Shown here piece after piece: positions 30,272 through 38,628 of a stretch of 43,923 nucleotides of DNA; positions within the stretch are counted from its first letter, which is position 1, and every line of letters begins with the position of its first letter. The stretch is from Chloroflexota bacterium (GTDB taxonomy: Bacteria > Chloroflexota > FW602-bin22 > JACPRP01). Made by a program: the position numbers and the translations under genes. The DNA is taken from contig JACQUC010000040.1 in NCBI GenBank assembly GCA_016210495.1, positions 1 through 43,923 of the forward strand, in the 5' to 3' direction. A model generated the notes under the pieces. The model was given only the letters and a program-made list of their open reading frames with translations. It ran no database searches and was not told the DNA's origin.

Positions 30272-32539
30272 ATGGGAACGAAGAAGGCAAAAAATCGACA
30301 GGTGCAGGGCAAAGCCACCCGCCAAGGGCTAGACGCGGACACACTTGTTCGCAGAGCCGAATCGGCTTTGATGCGCGGAGAGGCCGATCTGGCGTGCGAC
30401 TTGTTGTCGCAGGTCCGATGCTCGCCGACAGATCTGGCTGCTGCAGAGTTGCGTGCGAGGGCCTATATAACTCAGCTTTTCTCGCGCTGGGACAAGCCGG
30501 GGCGAGCGTTGAGCTCAATCGAACGGGCGATCGAGGCGGCGCCGGATAGGGCTGATCTGCGGCGCCTGCACGGCAATCTGCTCTGGCGGTTGGGACGCGT
30601 TCGGCCTGCGGCCGTCGAGTTAGCGGAGGCGCAGCGCCGGGCGGGCGGAGATGGGCAGATCGCTTTCGAGGCGCTTCTCGCCCGCATGCACAGTGGTGAG
30701 CGTGGTGGTGACATCGCAGGCTTGGCCGCCTCGCTCGAGGGGACGGCGGCGCGACGAGCCGCCGCGCTCCTTGCCGCCGTCGAGGGCGATCTGGCGGCCT
30801 CCGAAAGCGCTCTGGCAGGCTCGCAAGATCCCGTAGATTCGCTCATGAGAGGGGTAATTCTGCTTGCTCAGCGCCAGGCCGAACAAGGGATCGCGGCGCT
30901 GGAAGGCGTTGCCGCGACGGAGCAACTGCCGGGCGCCATTGCCGCGTATGCAAACCTCTACCTTGGCATCGCCAGGGCGCAAACCAGGCAGTTGGCGACG
31001 GCGGCCAACGCTCTGGAAAAGGCTCGATCGTGTGGCGCGCGCGACGACCAGGTGCGTCCCTGCTTGGCCTGGGTCTACCAGCAGCTTGCGATCGACGCCG
31101 TGCTGAACGGCGATCTATCCGGCGCGGCCGCGGCCTTCCAGCAACTGGCAGGCCTTGGCGGGCCCGAGGCGGTCGGGGCGCGCGAGAACGCGGCCTATGC
31201 CCTGAGCCTGCACGGGCAAGAGCAGGCGCGTGCCGGCAACTATGACGCGGCCGCAGGGGCCTGGTCGAGGGCGCTTGCCATCACGCCACGTGACGCGGCA
31301 TTGCGCCAGAACCTGGCCGTCGCGCTCGAGCGAGCAGGACGAAAAGACGAGGCTATCCCGCACTGGCAGGATCTGGTACGGCAGTTGCCACGGGCAGGCG
31401 GCAAGGAGGCCCGGCGGGCTGCCGGCGGCCGTGCTGACGGTGACGAAGGTGCGATTCAAAGGCACGTACGTGCCGTGGCGCACCGGCATCTGGCCGACCT
31501 TTACCTGGACCAGCATGAAACCGAGCGCGCCATCGAGCAGATGGAGCGGGCACTCCAGGCAGTGCCTTCAGACGTCGAAACTCACCGGGCGCTGGCGCGA
31601 CTGCTTATGGAGGAGGGACAGATGCGCAAGTCCCTCGCCCATTTCGAGCAAGTGGTGGCCATCGGGCCTGCCGGTGCCGACGATCATCTCGACCTCGGTC
31701 TGGCGCATACGGCCTGCCAGAACGAGCAGCTCGGGATAGAGCACATGGAGAAGGCGCTCGGCATGGCGCCGGATAACCCGAGCGTGCGCCACCTGCTGGG
31801 CCGAGCACTGGCCCAACGCGCCAGGACGTCTCCCAGCGCCAGCACGGCGCTTGACGACGCACAGCGTGCCCTCGATCTTCTCGGCCTGAACGACCCGTTC
31901 CGCGGACCCGCCACGCTGGCGCTCGGAGCGGTCCAGTGGGCTCAGGGGGAAACACGCCGCGCACAGAAGACGTTTAATGAGGCCCTCAAGCTTGCGGTAG
32001 ACAGGACTGCCGCGAGCGTGCACGTGGGGCAAGTCTACTGGGATGCGGGCGAACGAGACCTGGCCATTGCGACCTGGAACAAAGCGATGAAAAAGGCGGC
32101 CAAATCAACGGTCACGTCCCTTGCTCTTGCCAGGACGTGGGGGTTGGCCGGCGACTTCCAAAAATGCGAGGAATGCTTGAGTAACCTGTTGATGCACGAC
32201 GACGCCGAGTACGTCGTCGAGGTCGTCAAGGAAATAGCCAAAACACGGCAGTCCCAGCCGGCCCTGCGCCAAATGCTGCACCGGCTAGTCGCCGAGACAG
32301 AGGACCTTTCGGATCGGGTACGCCTGGCCGAGGCGCTCATTTGCGTGGGGGATTGGGAAGGTGCGAGCACGTTGCTACGCAGTGTCGCCCGAGAGGCCGT
32401 GAAGCAGGATGACGCCGATGCCATGTTGGATGCCACCGACCTTGATTACAAATACAACTACAAGCTCCTCGACAAGAAGACGGCGGGCATAGTCCTGGAC
32501 TGGATGGAAGACAGGGGAGGCGCGGCTTGGGAGGACTGA
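30272..32539 (+). CDS. Tetratricopeptide-repeat protein of the Hsp70 module
   Basis: 755 aa, made mostly of TPR units with the usual W/L-G-Y-A-F-A-P spacing (IERAIEAAPDRADLRRLHGN, AGAWSRALAITPRDAALRQN, EQMERALQAVPSDVETHRAL, IEHMEKALGMAPDNPSVRHL, AQKTFNEALKLAVDRTAASV). The N-terminus is basic (GTKKAKNRQVQGKATRQG). TPR arrays bind peptide tails or partner proteins; lying 13 bp before a J-domain gene, it is probably the client- or partner-binding scaffold of the chaperone module. The ATG at 30272 lacks a nearby SD and follows a terminator-like hairpin. No signal peptide, so cytoplasmic. Confidence 0.88.
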   Translation: MGTKKAKNRQVQGKATRQGLDADTLVRRAESALMRGEADLACDLLSQVRCSPTDLAAAELRARAYITQLFSRWDKPGRALSSIERAIEAAPDRADLRRLHGNLLWRLGRVRPAAVELAEAQRRAGGDGQIAFEALLARMHSGERGGDIAGLAASLEGTAARRAAALLAAVEGDLAASESALAGSQDPVDSLMRGVILLAQRQAEQGIAALEGVAATEQLPGAIAAYANLYLGIARAQTRQLATAANALEKARSCGARDDQVRPCLAWVYQQLAIDAVLNGDLSGAAAAFQQLAGLGGPEAVGARENAAYALSLHGQEQARAGNYDAAAGAWSRALAITPRDAALRQNLAVALERAGRKDEAIPHWQDLVRQLPRAGGKEARRAAGGRADGDEGAIQRHVRAVAHRHLADLYLDQHETERAIEQMERALQAVPSDVETHRALARLLMEEGQMRKSLAHFEQVVAIGPAGADDHLDLGLAHTACQNEQLGIEHMEKALGMAPDNPSVRHLLGRALAQRARTSPSASTALDDAQRALDLLGLNDPFRGPATLALGAVQWAQGETRRAQKTFNEALKLAVDRTAASVHVGQVYWDAGERDLAIATWNKAMKKAAKSTVTSLALARTWGLAGDFQKCEECLSNLLMHDDAEYVVEVVKEIAKTRQSQPALRQMLHRLVAETEDLSDRVRLAEALICVGDWEGASTLLRSVAREAVKQDDADAMLDATDLDYKYNYKLLDKKTAGIVLDWMEDRGGAAWED

Positions 32540-32552
32540 AAGGAGGTGCGAC

Positions 32553-32957
32553 GTGACCGAGCGTGAGCGAATGGGTATGGTTGACGCCTGTTCCATATTA
32601 GGCATAGAGCCAGCCGGCAGCTCCGCCGAGGTGCGTGCGGCTTACATGCAGAAGCTGCGGGAGCATCCGCCGGAGCGTGACCCCGAGGGCTTCAAGCGCG
32701 TGCGGGAGGCATACGAAACCCTGCGGTCGCCCCGCAAGCGGGCCGAGCTGACCTTGCTCGAGCTGCGACACGGGCCGGCGGAGTTCGACCTGGACCGGCT
32801 GCGCGACGCGCCCCCGCCGCCATTCCCAGAGCGATTTGTCGATCATCTCATCGCGGTGCTCCTGGCGGATGTGAACGCCGCCGTCGACGCCGAGGTAGCG
32901 CGAGCGCGGGAGGTAGCTCTTGCCGCGTCGGGCTCGCCCGGGGGTGCTGCGTGCTGA
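32553..32957 (+). CDS. J-domain (DnaJ-like) co-chaperone with HPP in place of HPD
   Basis: 134 aa. Residues 8-65 match the J-domain helix pattern (VDACSILGIEPAGSSAEVRA, then AYMQKLREHPPERDPEGFKR, then REAYETLRSPRKR). The canonical HPD loop that triggers Hsp70 ATP hydrolysis reads HPP (38-40), followed by ERDPEGF. Such HPP variants form their own J-like family. There is no Gly/Phe region, zinc finger or C-terminal client domain; the rest is a short helical tail. The start is GTG at 32553 with AAAGGAGG 6 nt upstream. It is translated next to a GrpE-like and a DnaK-like gene, so the partner is evident. Confidence 0.85.
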   Translation: MTERERMGMVDACSILGIEPAGSSAEVRAAYMQKLREHPPERDPEGFKRVREAYETLRSPRKRAELTLLELRHGPAEFDLDRLRDAPPPPFPERFVDHLIAVLLADVNAAVDAEVARAREVALAASGSPGGAAC

Positions 32958-34069
32958 TGCGTTCTCTCGGCATCTTTCGCCTGCTTCTGGGCAGACCGTC
33001 GCCCTTGCCGGCCTCCGGCAGCGTTGTAGGCTCAGCAAGAGAGCAGGAAGCGCCGCGTGGCAACGAGGATCGGCCTTCTGGCGGGCCAGGCGTGGCCGAG
33101 GCGACCGGGCACAAGTCGGCGGCCACGGGCGACGAGGACAAAGAGACCCGGCGAGCGCCGGAGCTCTCACGGCTGATGACGGCGTATCTCAACGCACGAG
33201 CCGAGGAAACCCTGGCACTGCTGATCGAGGAGTTGGCACGAGAGACGACTAAACAGGTGGGCCAGGCCGTCGAGCGTACCGGCCGCGTGATTTCGACCGA
33301 CATCGCGGGGGTCCGCGAGGATTTCGTGGCTTCGCAACGCGAGCTGTCCCGCATCGGCCGCGAGCTGGTGCGCTCTGGAGCGATCCTTGAAGCCATCAAG
33401 GCGGCGACGGCGTCGACAGCGCCGACCCTGGAGCGTTTGGAGGAGGTGCTTCGCGCGGAGCTGGCCAGGGGAAGTGCCCGCGATCAGCAGCTTCGCGAGG
33501 AGCTGGAGCGGGCGGCGCTGGAAGACATCCTGGTTACCCTGGACGGGTTGGAAGCCGGCCTGGAGGAAGGTCGAGAGCTGGCGAAGACGCTGGGAGAAAC
33601 GCAGCGGCGTCTGAAAGACGCCACCGTTCAGCGCTGGTGGCGGGCGCTGGGCGAGGCCACCGGCGCCAAGCGTCCCTTGCCGGATGTGCCACTGGCCGAT
33701 GTCGAAAGCCTGGTCGGCGGTCTGGAGCTCACCTATCGCCGGCTGTTGGATGCCCTTGCGCGGCGCGGCGTGACGCCGATCGAGGCCGCGGGGCACCCCT
33801 TTGACCCGCATCTCCACGAGGCCGTGGCCGTCGAGCCCTGCCCGGAGGAGCAGGACGGGCTGGTGCTGCGTGAGCAGCGCCGTGGCTACCGCTCGCCGGA
33901 GCGCGTCATCAGGCTCGTCCAGGTAGTGGTGGGTCGTGGAGTGGCAACCGAACCGGATACCAAACAGGGCCGGCCACGCCGGAGTCGTGCCGGCGCGGTG
34001 GAGGATTTTGCCTCGCCAACGGCTGATGGTCCGAATAGCGAAGAATTGAATATTAGAGGTAATGAATGA
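32957..34069 (+). CDS. Long GrpE-like nucleotide exchange factor
   Basis: About 370 aa. Numbered from the alternative GTG at 32951, residues 273-330 match the GrpE head: GVTPIEAAGHPFDPHLHEAV, then LVLREQRRGYRSPERVIRLV, with the invariant G-x-P-F-D-P-x-x-H-E-A. It is preceded by about 170 residues of coiled coil (EETLALLIEELARETTKQVG, ELARGSARDQQLREELERAA) and a low-complexity N-terminus, roughly twice the usual GrpE length. GrpE releases ADP from Hsp70. The ATG at 32957 overlaps the J-gene stop as TGATG; the GTG two codons earlier is possible. Its own stop overlaps the DnaK-like start, so the three are coupled. Confidence 0.82.
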   Translation: MRSLGIFRLLLGRPSPLPASGSVVGSAREQEAPRGNEDRPSGGPGVAEATGHKSAATGDEDKETRRAPELSRLMTAYLNARAEETLALLIEELARETTKQVGQAVERTGRVISTDIAGVREDFVASQRELSRIGRELVRSGAILEAIKAATASTAPTLERLEEVLRAELARGSARDQQLREELERAALEDILVTLDGLEAGLEEGRELAKTLGETQRRLKDATVQRWWRALGEATGAKRPLPDVPLADVESLVGGLELTYRRLLDALARRGVTPIEAAGHPFDPHLHEAVAVEPCPEEQDGLVLREQRRGYRSPERVIRLVQVVVGRGVATEPDTKQGRPRRSRAGAVEDFASPTADGPNSEELNIRGNE

Positions 34070-35781
34070 TGAATGAAGGAATGAGTGAGGAAATAGTAGG
34101 CATAGATTTGGGGACGACCTATTCGCTGGTCGCGGCTGTCCTCGACGGCAGGCCGACGGTGCTGAGCTACAGGGGCCAGAAGCTGCTGCCTTCCGTGGTT
34201 GGCCTCGGCAACTCCGGGGAGTTGCTGGTGGGCACACCCGCGCGCAACCAGTACGTGGTCGCCCCCGAGCGCACAGTAAAATCGATCAAGCGGAAGATGG
34301 GGTCAGCCAAGCTGGTGCAGCTTGGTGATCGCGAGTATTCGCCGCCGGAGATCTCGGCGTTCATACTCCGCGAGCTGAAGCGAAGGGCCGAATCGGTTCT
34401 AGGGCAGCCTGTTAGCCGCGCCGTTATCACCGTGCCGGCACGCTTCAGCGATGCCCAGCGTCAGGCGACCAAGGACGCCGGCGAGATCGCGGGGCTGGAA
34501 GTAGTGCGCATTATCAATGAGCCGACCGCGGCGGCTCTGGCCTATGGTCTGCAGCGTTCCGACGCCCAGCGGGCGCTGGTTTACGATCTGGGTGGTGGCA
34601 CCTTCGACGTTTCGGCTATCGAGATGTCCGATGGCATCGTGGAGGTGCGCGCCTCGCACGGCGATCCCAACCTGGGTGGCGACGATTTCGACACGCTCCT
34701 GGCCGAGCGGCTTGCGGAATCCGTGGCTCGGCGCTACAAGGTCAAGCCGCTGGAGGACCGCCGTGCGGCGGCGCGCCTGGCCCAGGCTGCCGAGGGGGCC
34801 AAAATCACTCTGTCTGACGCGCCGTATGCTACCGTTCGCGAGGAGCATCTTCTGAAGCGGGTTCACGTCGAAGAGCAGGTCTCGCGCGAGGAGTTCGAGG
34901 AGCTTATTCGTCGCTTGCTCGGTCGGACGATCCACGCGGTCGATCGTGCGCTGGCAGACGCGGGATGGAAGCCCAAGGACCTGGAAGATGTCTTGCTGGT
35001 GGGCGGCTCAACCCGCATCCCGCTCGTGAGGCAGTTGGTTTCCCGCCATCTCGGCGTCGAGCCACGCTCCGAGATTCATCCGGACGAGGCTGTGGCCCTG
35101 GGAGCGGCCGTGCAGGCGGCGATCATCGCGGGGGAACCCATCGACGCCATCCTGGTCGACGTCTGTCCGTACTCGCTGGGTATCAAGACGCTGAGCTTTA
35201 CCCTTGGCGTCACCGTCGGCAATCGCTTCAGCGTCGTCATACCGCGCAACACGGCTGTGCCGTGTTCTAAGACGGAGCGCTTCTACACCTTGCATCCGGA
35301 CCAGGACAAGGCGCTGATAGAGGTCTATCAGGGGGAGGGCTATACGGTTGACCGAAACACCCACCTGGGCGAGTTCGAGTTCAGCGGCATCTCGCCCAAC
35401 CCAAACGGCGGCGTTCGAGAGGTGCTCGTCGCCTTCGACTACGATATCGACGGCATCGTCCGCGTGTCGGCGCGCGACCGGCACACCGGGCGCCAGGCGA
35501 ACATAAAGGTGACGGGATTGAAGGACCGCCTGTCTGTGGAAGAGAAGGCACAGGCTCGCGCGGCCCTCGAGCAGGCTCCTGAAGCGGTCTCCGACGCCAC
35601 GGCAATTCTGCGACAGCGCGCGGAGAACGTGCTTGCCAGGCTACAAAAGGAGGGCAAGAGCGATGCTGCGGCGGAGCTTGCGGCCTTGCTGGCCGAGTTG
35701 GATGGTACGGGTGACGCCGGGGCGGACGGTGCCGTGGTGGATCGATTGGTGGACTGGATATACGAACACGAGGAGGTATAG
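34066..35781 (+). CDS. DnaK-like Hsp70 ATPase with short C-terminal lid
   Basis: 571 aa, shorter than the usual 600-640 of DnaK. The nucleotide-binding domain is complete: phosphate 1 GIDLGTTYS (12-20), catalytic Lys around 72-75 (SIKRK), INEPTAAALAYG (150-161), phosphate 2 YDLGGGTFDVS (173-183) and adenosine loop VGGSTRIP (312-319). The substrate-binding beta domain follows (DVCPYSLGIKTLSFTLGVTV, RNTAVPCSKTERFYT, FEFSGISPNPNGGV, VSARDRHTGR). Only about 85 residues remain for the lid. A GAGGT site 5 nt before the ATG at 34066 supports that start; the ATG one codon later also fits. With the J, GrpE-like and TPR genes it forms a specialised chaperone. Confidence 0.93.
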   Translation: MMNEGMSEEIVGIDLGTTYSLVAAVLDGRPTVLSYRGQKLLPSVVGLGNSGELLVGTPARNQYVVAPERTVKSIKRKMGSAKLVQLGDREYSPPEISAFILRELKRRAESVLGQPVSRAVITVPARFSDAQRQATKDAGEIAGLEVVRIINEPTAAALAYGLQRSDAQRALVYDLGGGTFDVSAIEMSDGIVEVRASHGDPNLGGDDFDTLLAERLAESVARRYKVKPLEDRRAAARLAQAAEGAKITLSDAPYATVREEHLLKRVHVEEQVSREEFEELIRRLLGRTIHAVDRALADAGWKPKDLEDVLLVGGSTRIPLVRQLVSRHLGVEPRSEIHPDEAVALGAAVQAAIIAGEPIDAILVDVCPYSLGIKTLSFTLGVTVGNRFSVVIPRNTAVPCSKTERFYTLHPDQDKALIEVYQGEGYTVDRNTHLGEFEFSGISPNPNGGVREVLVAFDYDIDGIVRVSARDRHTGRQANIKVTGLKDRLSVEEKAQARAALEQAPEAVSDATAILRQRAENVLARLQKEGKSDAAAELAALLAELDGTGDAGADGAVVDRLVDWIYEHEEV

Positions 35782-35794
35782 GGCGTGACGCCCG

Positions 35795-37495
35795 CTACAG
35801 CGTGAAGCAGACGGTTGCTCCTTGCTCTACCGCTCCTTCAGCCCAAACTCGACCTCCGTGGCGGTGCACGATGCGCTGCACGGTTGCCAGACCGATACCG
35901 CTGCCTGGGAACTCGCTTTCGCCGTGCAGGCGCTGAAACGGGCGGAATAGCTTGTCGGCGTAGCGCGGGTCGAAGCCCGCGCCGTCGTCGCGGACGAAGT
36001 ACGTTCTCTTGCCATCCTGCTCTACGCGCCCGAATTCTATCTTCGCCGCCTGGTGCTTCGAGGTAAACTTGAACGCGTTGCCCAGGAGATTCTCCAGAAG
36101 CACCCGCAGGAGCCGTGCGTCTCCACTTGCCGTCAACCCTGGTTCGATGACGAGTTCAACCGAGCGCTCCGGCTCCGTCCTTCTCAGCTCCTCGGCGACA
36201 TCGTCGGCCAGTTCGCTCAGATCGACGGGTCCAACGTGCATCTGCGACCGGGTCACACGGGACAGGTCCAGGAGGTTGTCGATGAGCTGCGACATCCGCG
36301 TGCTCTCTTGCCGGAGGTACTGGAGGTAACGCGTACCGGAATCGTCCAGCTTGTCGGCATAGTCCTCGAGCAGCGCCCGGCTGAAACCGTCGATGCCCCG
36401 CAGCGGGGACCTTAGGTCGTGCGAGACGGAGTAGCTGAAGGCCTCCAACTCCTGGTTGGCGACGTCCAGCTCGGCGGCCCGGCGCTGCAATTCCACGAGC
36501 AGCCGCTCCCGTTCCTCCTCGACCCGCTTGCGTTCGGTGATGTCCGTGATCATGCCGAGTGTGCCAGCGTAGCCCCCCTGCTTGTCCTGAATGGGAGTCG
36601 TCGATACGATGGCCCACAAGTCGGTGCCGTCCTTACGCCGGAACTTGAAATCGTGCTGCCCTCTGCTGCTCTGGCGGCGGTGCTCCACGGTGATTCGCGC
36701 GACCCTCCGGCTTTCCTCGTCCATAAACGCGAACAAACTCTCACCCATCATCTCGTCAGCCGTGTAGCCGAGCATATCGGCCAGCGCCTGATTCACGAAG
36801 GTCGTCTTGTTGTCGGCGTCGACGATCCAGATGCCTTCCGAGGCGGTTTCGACGATGCGGCGGTGCACTTCCTCGCGCTCCCGCAAGGCATCCAGTGCCC
36901 GCTTTCGCTGCGCGCTTTCGATGATCTCCCATCTGCCGTGACGCTTGACGAGGGCAAACTGATGGTTGCTGATCACATCCGCGACCTCGGAGACGCCGCA
37001 TTTGTCGACAGCGTAGGTGCAAATTGCCACCATCCGGTACTGGCCGATCACACTGTCGACGGCTCGTTCGTAATCGGCGAAGCTTCGCCAATCCCGTTTC
37101 TCGAGCCAGAATGTATTGCCGGTTAGCCTCAGGCCATCGTATCCCTCCCGCAAGGCATTGCTCAGCTTGTCGACCCAGCCGTTAAGAACTCTGTCTGAAT
37201 CAAAAGCTCCGCCCTTGGTATACCAGTCGCGGTACGACAGAATCTCCAACTGTCCGGACGCCAGATACCGATCGACGTCAGGCACAGCCTTGCTCAACGC
37301 CCGCTTGGCGTCCGCCACGCCCACAGGTTCCGCGGTAACCCACATGCAAAACTCATTGTTTTCCAATCCGGCTTTGAAGTAGGGCACGAGGATGTCGAGC
37401 AAGTCGTCCCCGCTTTCAAAGAACTGGCAAAAGTGCGTGCCCCATGGCACGTTGCCTATGATGTCGATGCCGGAGTTTCTGAGGCCTGTCTCCAT
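35795..37495 (-). CDS. MEDS-PAS sensor histidine kinase
   Basis: 566 aa from the ATG at 37495, which has GGAGGGG 5 nt upstream; the longer open frame has no support. Residues 1-185 match the MEDS (DcmR-type) sensory domain (GTHFCQFFESGDDLLDILVP, FKAGLENNEFCMWVTAEP). A PAS domain follows at 205-325 (VETASEGIWIVDADNKTTFV). HisKA carries His359 in FSYSVSHDLRSPLRGIDG. HATPase has N box ENLLGNAFKFTS and G boxes DDGAGFD and GSGIGLATVQ. No TM segment, so it senses a cytoplasmic signal, perhaps a small molecule or redox state. No response regulator is adjacent. It converges on the DnaK-like gene with 13 bp between the stops. Confidence 0.9.
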   Translation of the reverse strand: METGLRNSGIDIIGNVPWGTHFCQFFESGDDLLDILVPYFKAGLENNEFCMWVTAEPVGVADAKRALSKAVPDVDRYLASGQLEILSYRDWYTKGGAFDSDRVLNGWVDKLSNALREGYDGLRLTGNTFWLEKRDWRSFADYERAVDSVIGQYRMVAICTYAVDKCGVSEVADVISNHQFALVKRHGRWEIIESAQRKRALDALREREEVHRRIVETASEGIWIVDADNKTTFVNQALADMLGYTADEMMGESLFAFMDEESRRVARITVEHRRQSSRGQHDFKFRRKDGTDLWAIVSTTPIQDKQGGYAGTLGMITDITERKRVEEERERLLVELQRRAAELDVANQELEAFSYSVSHDLRSPLRGIDGFSRALLEDYADKLDDSGTRYLQYLRQESTRMSQLIDNLLDLSRVTRSQMHVGPVDLSELADDVAEELRRTEPERSVELVIEPGLTASGDARLLRVLLENLLGNAFKFTSKHQAAKIEFGRVEQDGKRTYFVRDDGAGFDPRYADKLFRPFQRLHGESEFPGSGIGLATVQRIVHRHGGRVWAEGAVEQGATVCFTL

Positions 37496-37749
37496 CGCCA
37501 CCCCTCCTACAGGCGCGCTCCAATGATACTCCCAGCAAGCTTGGAAATCAAGCGCAAACGCGTCAGCGAATGCGGCAGCGGTTAAGCGGATACGGTAAGC
37601 CGGTAGATAACGGATGGCTGCACCGCCATCGGCTACGCCAAGCACAATCGTAGGGGCGTCCCGAAACGGGATCCCGATTCCATCGGAAGACGTCCGCTGT
37701 CCGCCCCGGGGCGGGGTGGGCCTGGGCTGTACTCCAGGTACACCACCTA
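37496..37749. other. Intergenic region with GTAGGGGC repeat
   Basis: A divergent region of about 250 bp. At 37650-37668 a GTAGGGGCG motif leads into TCCCG-AAA-CGGGA, a palindrome of the dispersed GTAGGGGC family; a GC-rich CCGCCCCGGGGCGGGG follows near 37700. The HEPN promoter lies at its right edge. Confidence 0.5.
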
Positions 37750-37779
37750 TTGAACGCCCGCCAAGCCATCGGATATACT
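37750..37779 (+). promoter_or_regulatory. Promoter of the HEPN/MNT pair
   Basis: -35 TTGAAC (37750-37755) and -10 TATACT (37774-37779) are 18 bp apart. The expected transcription start is at or within a base or two of the ATG at 37786, implying a leaderless message; there is no ribosome site in front of that ATG. Confidence 0.65.
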
Positions 37780-37785
37780 AAGCGT

Positions 37786-38271
37786 ATGGAGAGAGGTGGG
37801 CGTTCGAGGGGACGCAGACGGACACATCGTGAGCGCACTGCGCAGATGGCGCAGCGGTTCTGGCAGCAGGCTGAGCGAGATATCGAAACCGCGCGTTTCA
37901 ATCTGCAGCCCCGCTGCTACTACGCCGCGGCCGACTTCGCCCATCAGGCTGCCGAGAAGGCGCTCAAGGCCGCCCACTGGTACGTGCGGGGCGAGGAGCC
38001 GCCGTGGATACACGAGCTGGGTCGATGCCTTGAGCGAGTCGCGCCCACTTTGGGCGAGACACCGGCGCAGGTGAATGCGGCAATCGGGCAGCTAGAGCCG
38101 ATCTTTGATCGCAGCCGGTACCCTTCAGCGATCTTGAGCCAACCGATACCAGCGGAACTGGTACAGGAAGCAGACGCTCGGGCGGCAATAGCGGCTGCCG
38201 AGGACATTGTGGCATGGGTGCAAACATTACTCCTTCAGCCAATAAGCGGAAGCCAGCCGAAGAAGAATTGA
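37786..38271 (+). CDS. HEPN-domain protein (putative toxin of a HEPN/MNT pair)
   Basis: 161 aa from the ATG at 37786, or 141 aa from the ATG at 37846. The second begins MAQRFWQQAERDIETARFNL, the usual HEPN start, but lacks an SD; the first coincides with the predicted start of transcription. HEPN features are RCYYAAADFAHQAAEKALKA and an H-E-L site for the next helix (WIHELGRCLERV). The RX4-6H ribonuclease motif of toxic HEPNs is not obvious, which suggests the minimal HEPN type found beside MNT nucleotidyltransferases. It overlaps the MNT gene. In such pairs the MNT protein usually neutralises the HEPN. Confidence 0.82.
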   Translation: MERGGRSRGRRRTHRERTAQMAQRFWQQAERDIETARFNLQPRCYYAAADFAHQAAEKALKAAHWYVRGEEPPWIHELGRCLERVAPTLGETPAQVNAAIGQLEPIFDRSRYPSAILSQPIPAELVQEADARAAIAAAEDIVAWVQTLLLQPISGSQPKKN

Positions 38272-38591
38272 TAGTCAGGTTCGCGCGTGTGATGCGGAAG
38301 CGCTATGGTGCGCGCCTGTACCTTTTTGGCTCGCGCGCTCGAGGGACAGCTCACGGCGAAAGTGACTACGATTTGGTGGCCGTTGCTCCGGCCTTTGGGG
38401 AGCAACCGCTGCTGGGCCGAGCTCCCGATCGGCGCATACTGTGGCGTGAAGCCGGTGGCTGGGGAATTGGATTAGACCTGCACTGCTACACGCCGGAAGA
38501 ATTCCGCGAGGAGTTGGCCGGCCTTGGCTATTTGGGAATGGCCAAGCGGCGCGGCGAGCTGATCCACGTGAAGGTCGGGCGAGCGGCCTAG
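38214..38591 (+). CDS. MNT-type nucleotidyltransferase (putative antitoxin)
   Basis: 125 aa. The pol-beta-type motif is intact: LYLFGSRARGTAHGESDYDL, that is GS-X10-DXD, the metal- and nucleotide-binding site. A further acidic residue in GLDLHCYTPEEF may complete the triad. In known HEPN/MNT modules the transferase AMPylates or otherwise blocks its HEPN partner. The ATG at 38214 gives a 58-nt overlap with the HEPN gene. A TTG at 38268, overlapping the HEPN stop as TTGA, would give a more typical N-terminus and is a real alternative. It converges with the next histidine kinase. Confidence 0.85.
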   Translation: MGANITPSANKRKPAEEELIVRFARVMRKRYGARLYLFGSRARGTAHGESDYDLVAVAPAFGEQPLLGRAPDRRILWREAGGWGIGLDLHCYTPEEFREELAGLGYLGMAKRRGELIHVKVGRAA

Positions 38592-38628
38592 CGTAACTTC
38601 TGCAGTTCAGGCAAATGGTTAAGCAGAA

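Noticed and set aside
35782..35794. Short GGGCG/CGCCC palindrome between the convergent dnaK-like and kinase genes
   Set aside because: Stem of about 5 bp with no T-run; too weak to call a bidirectional terminator.
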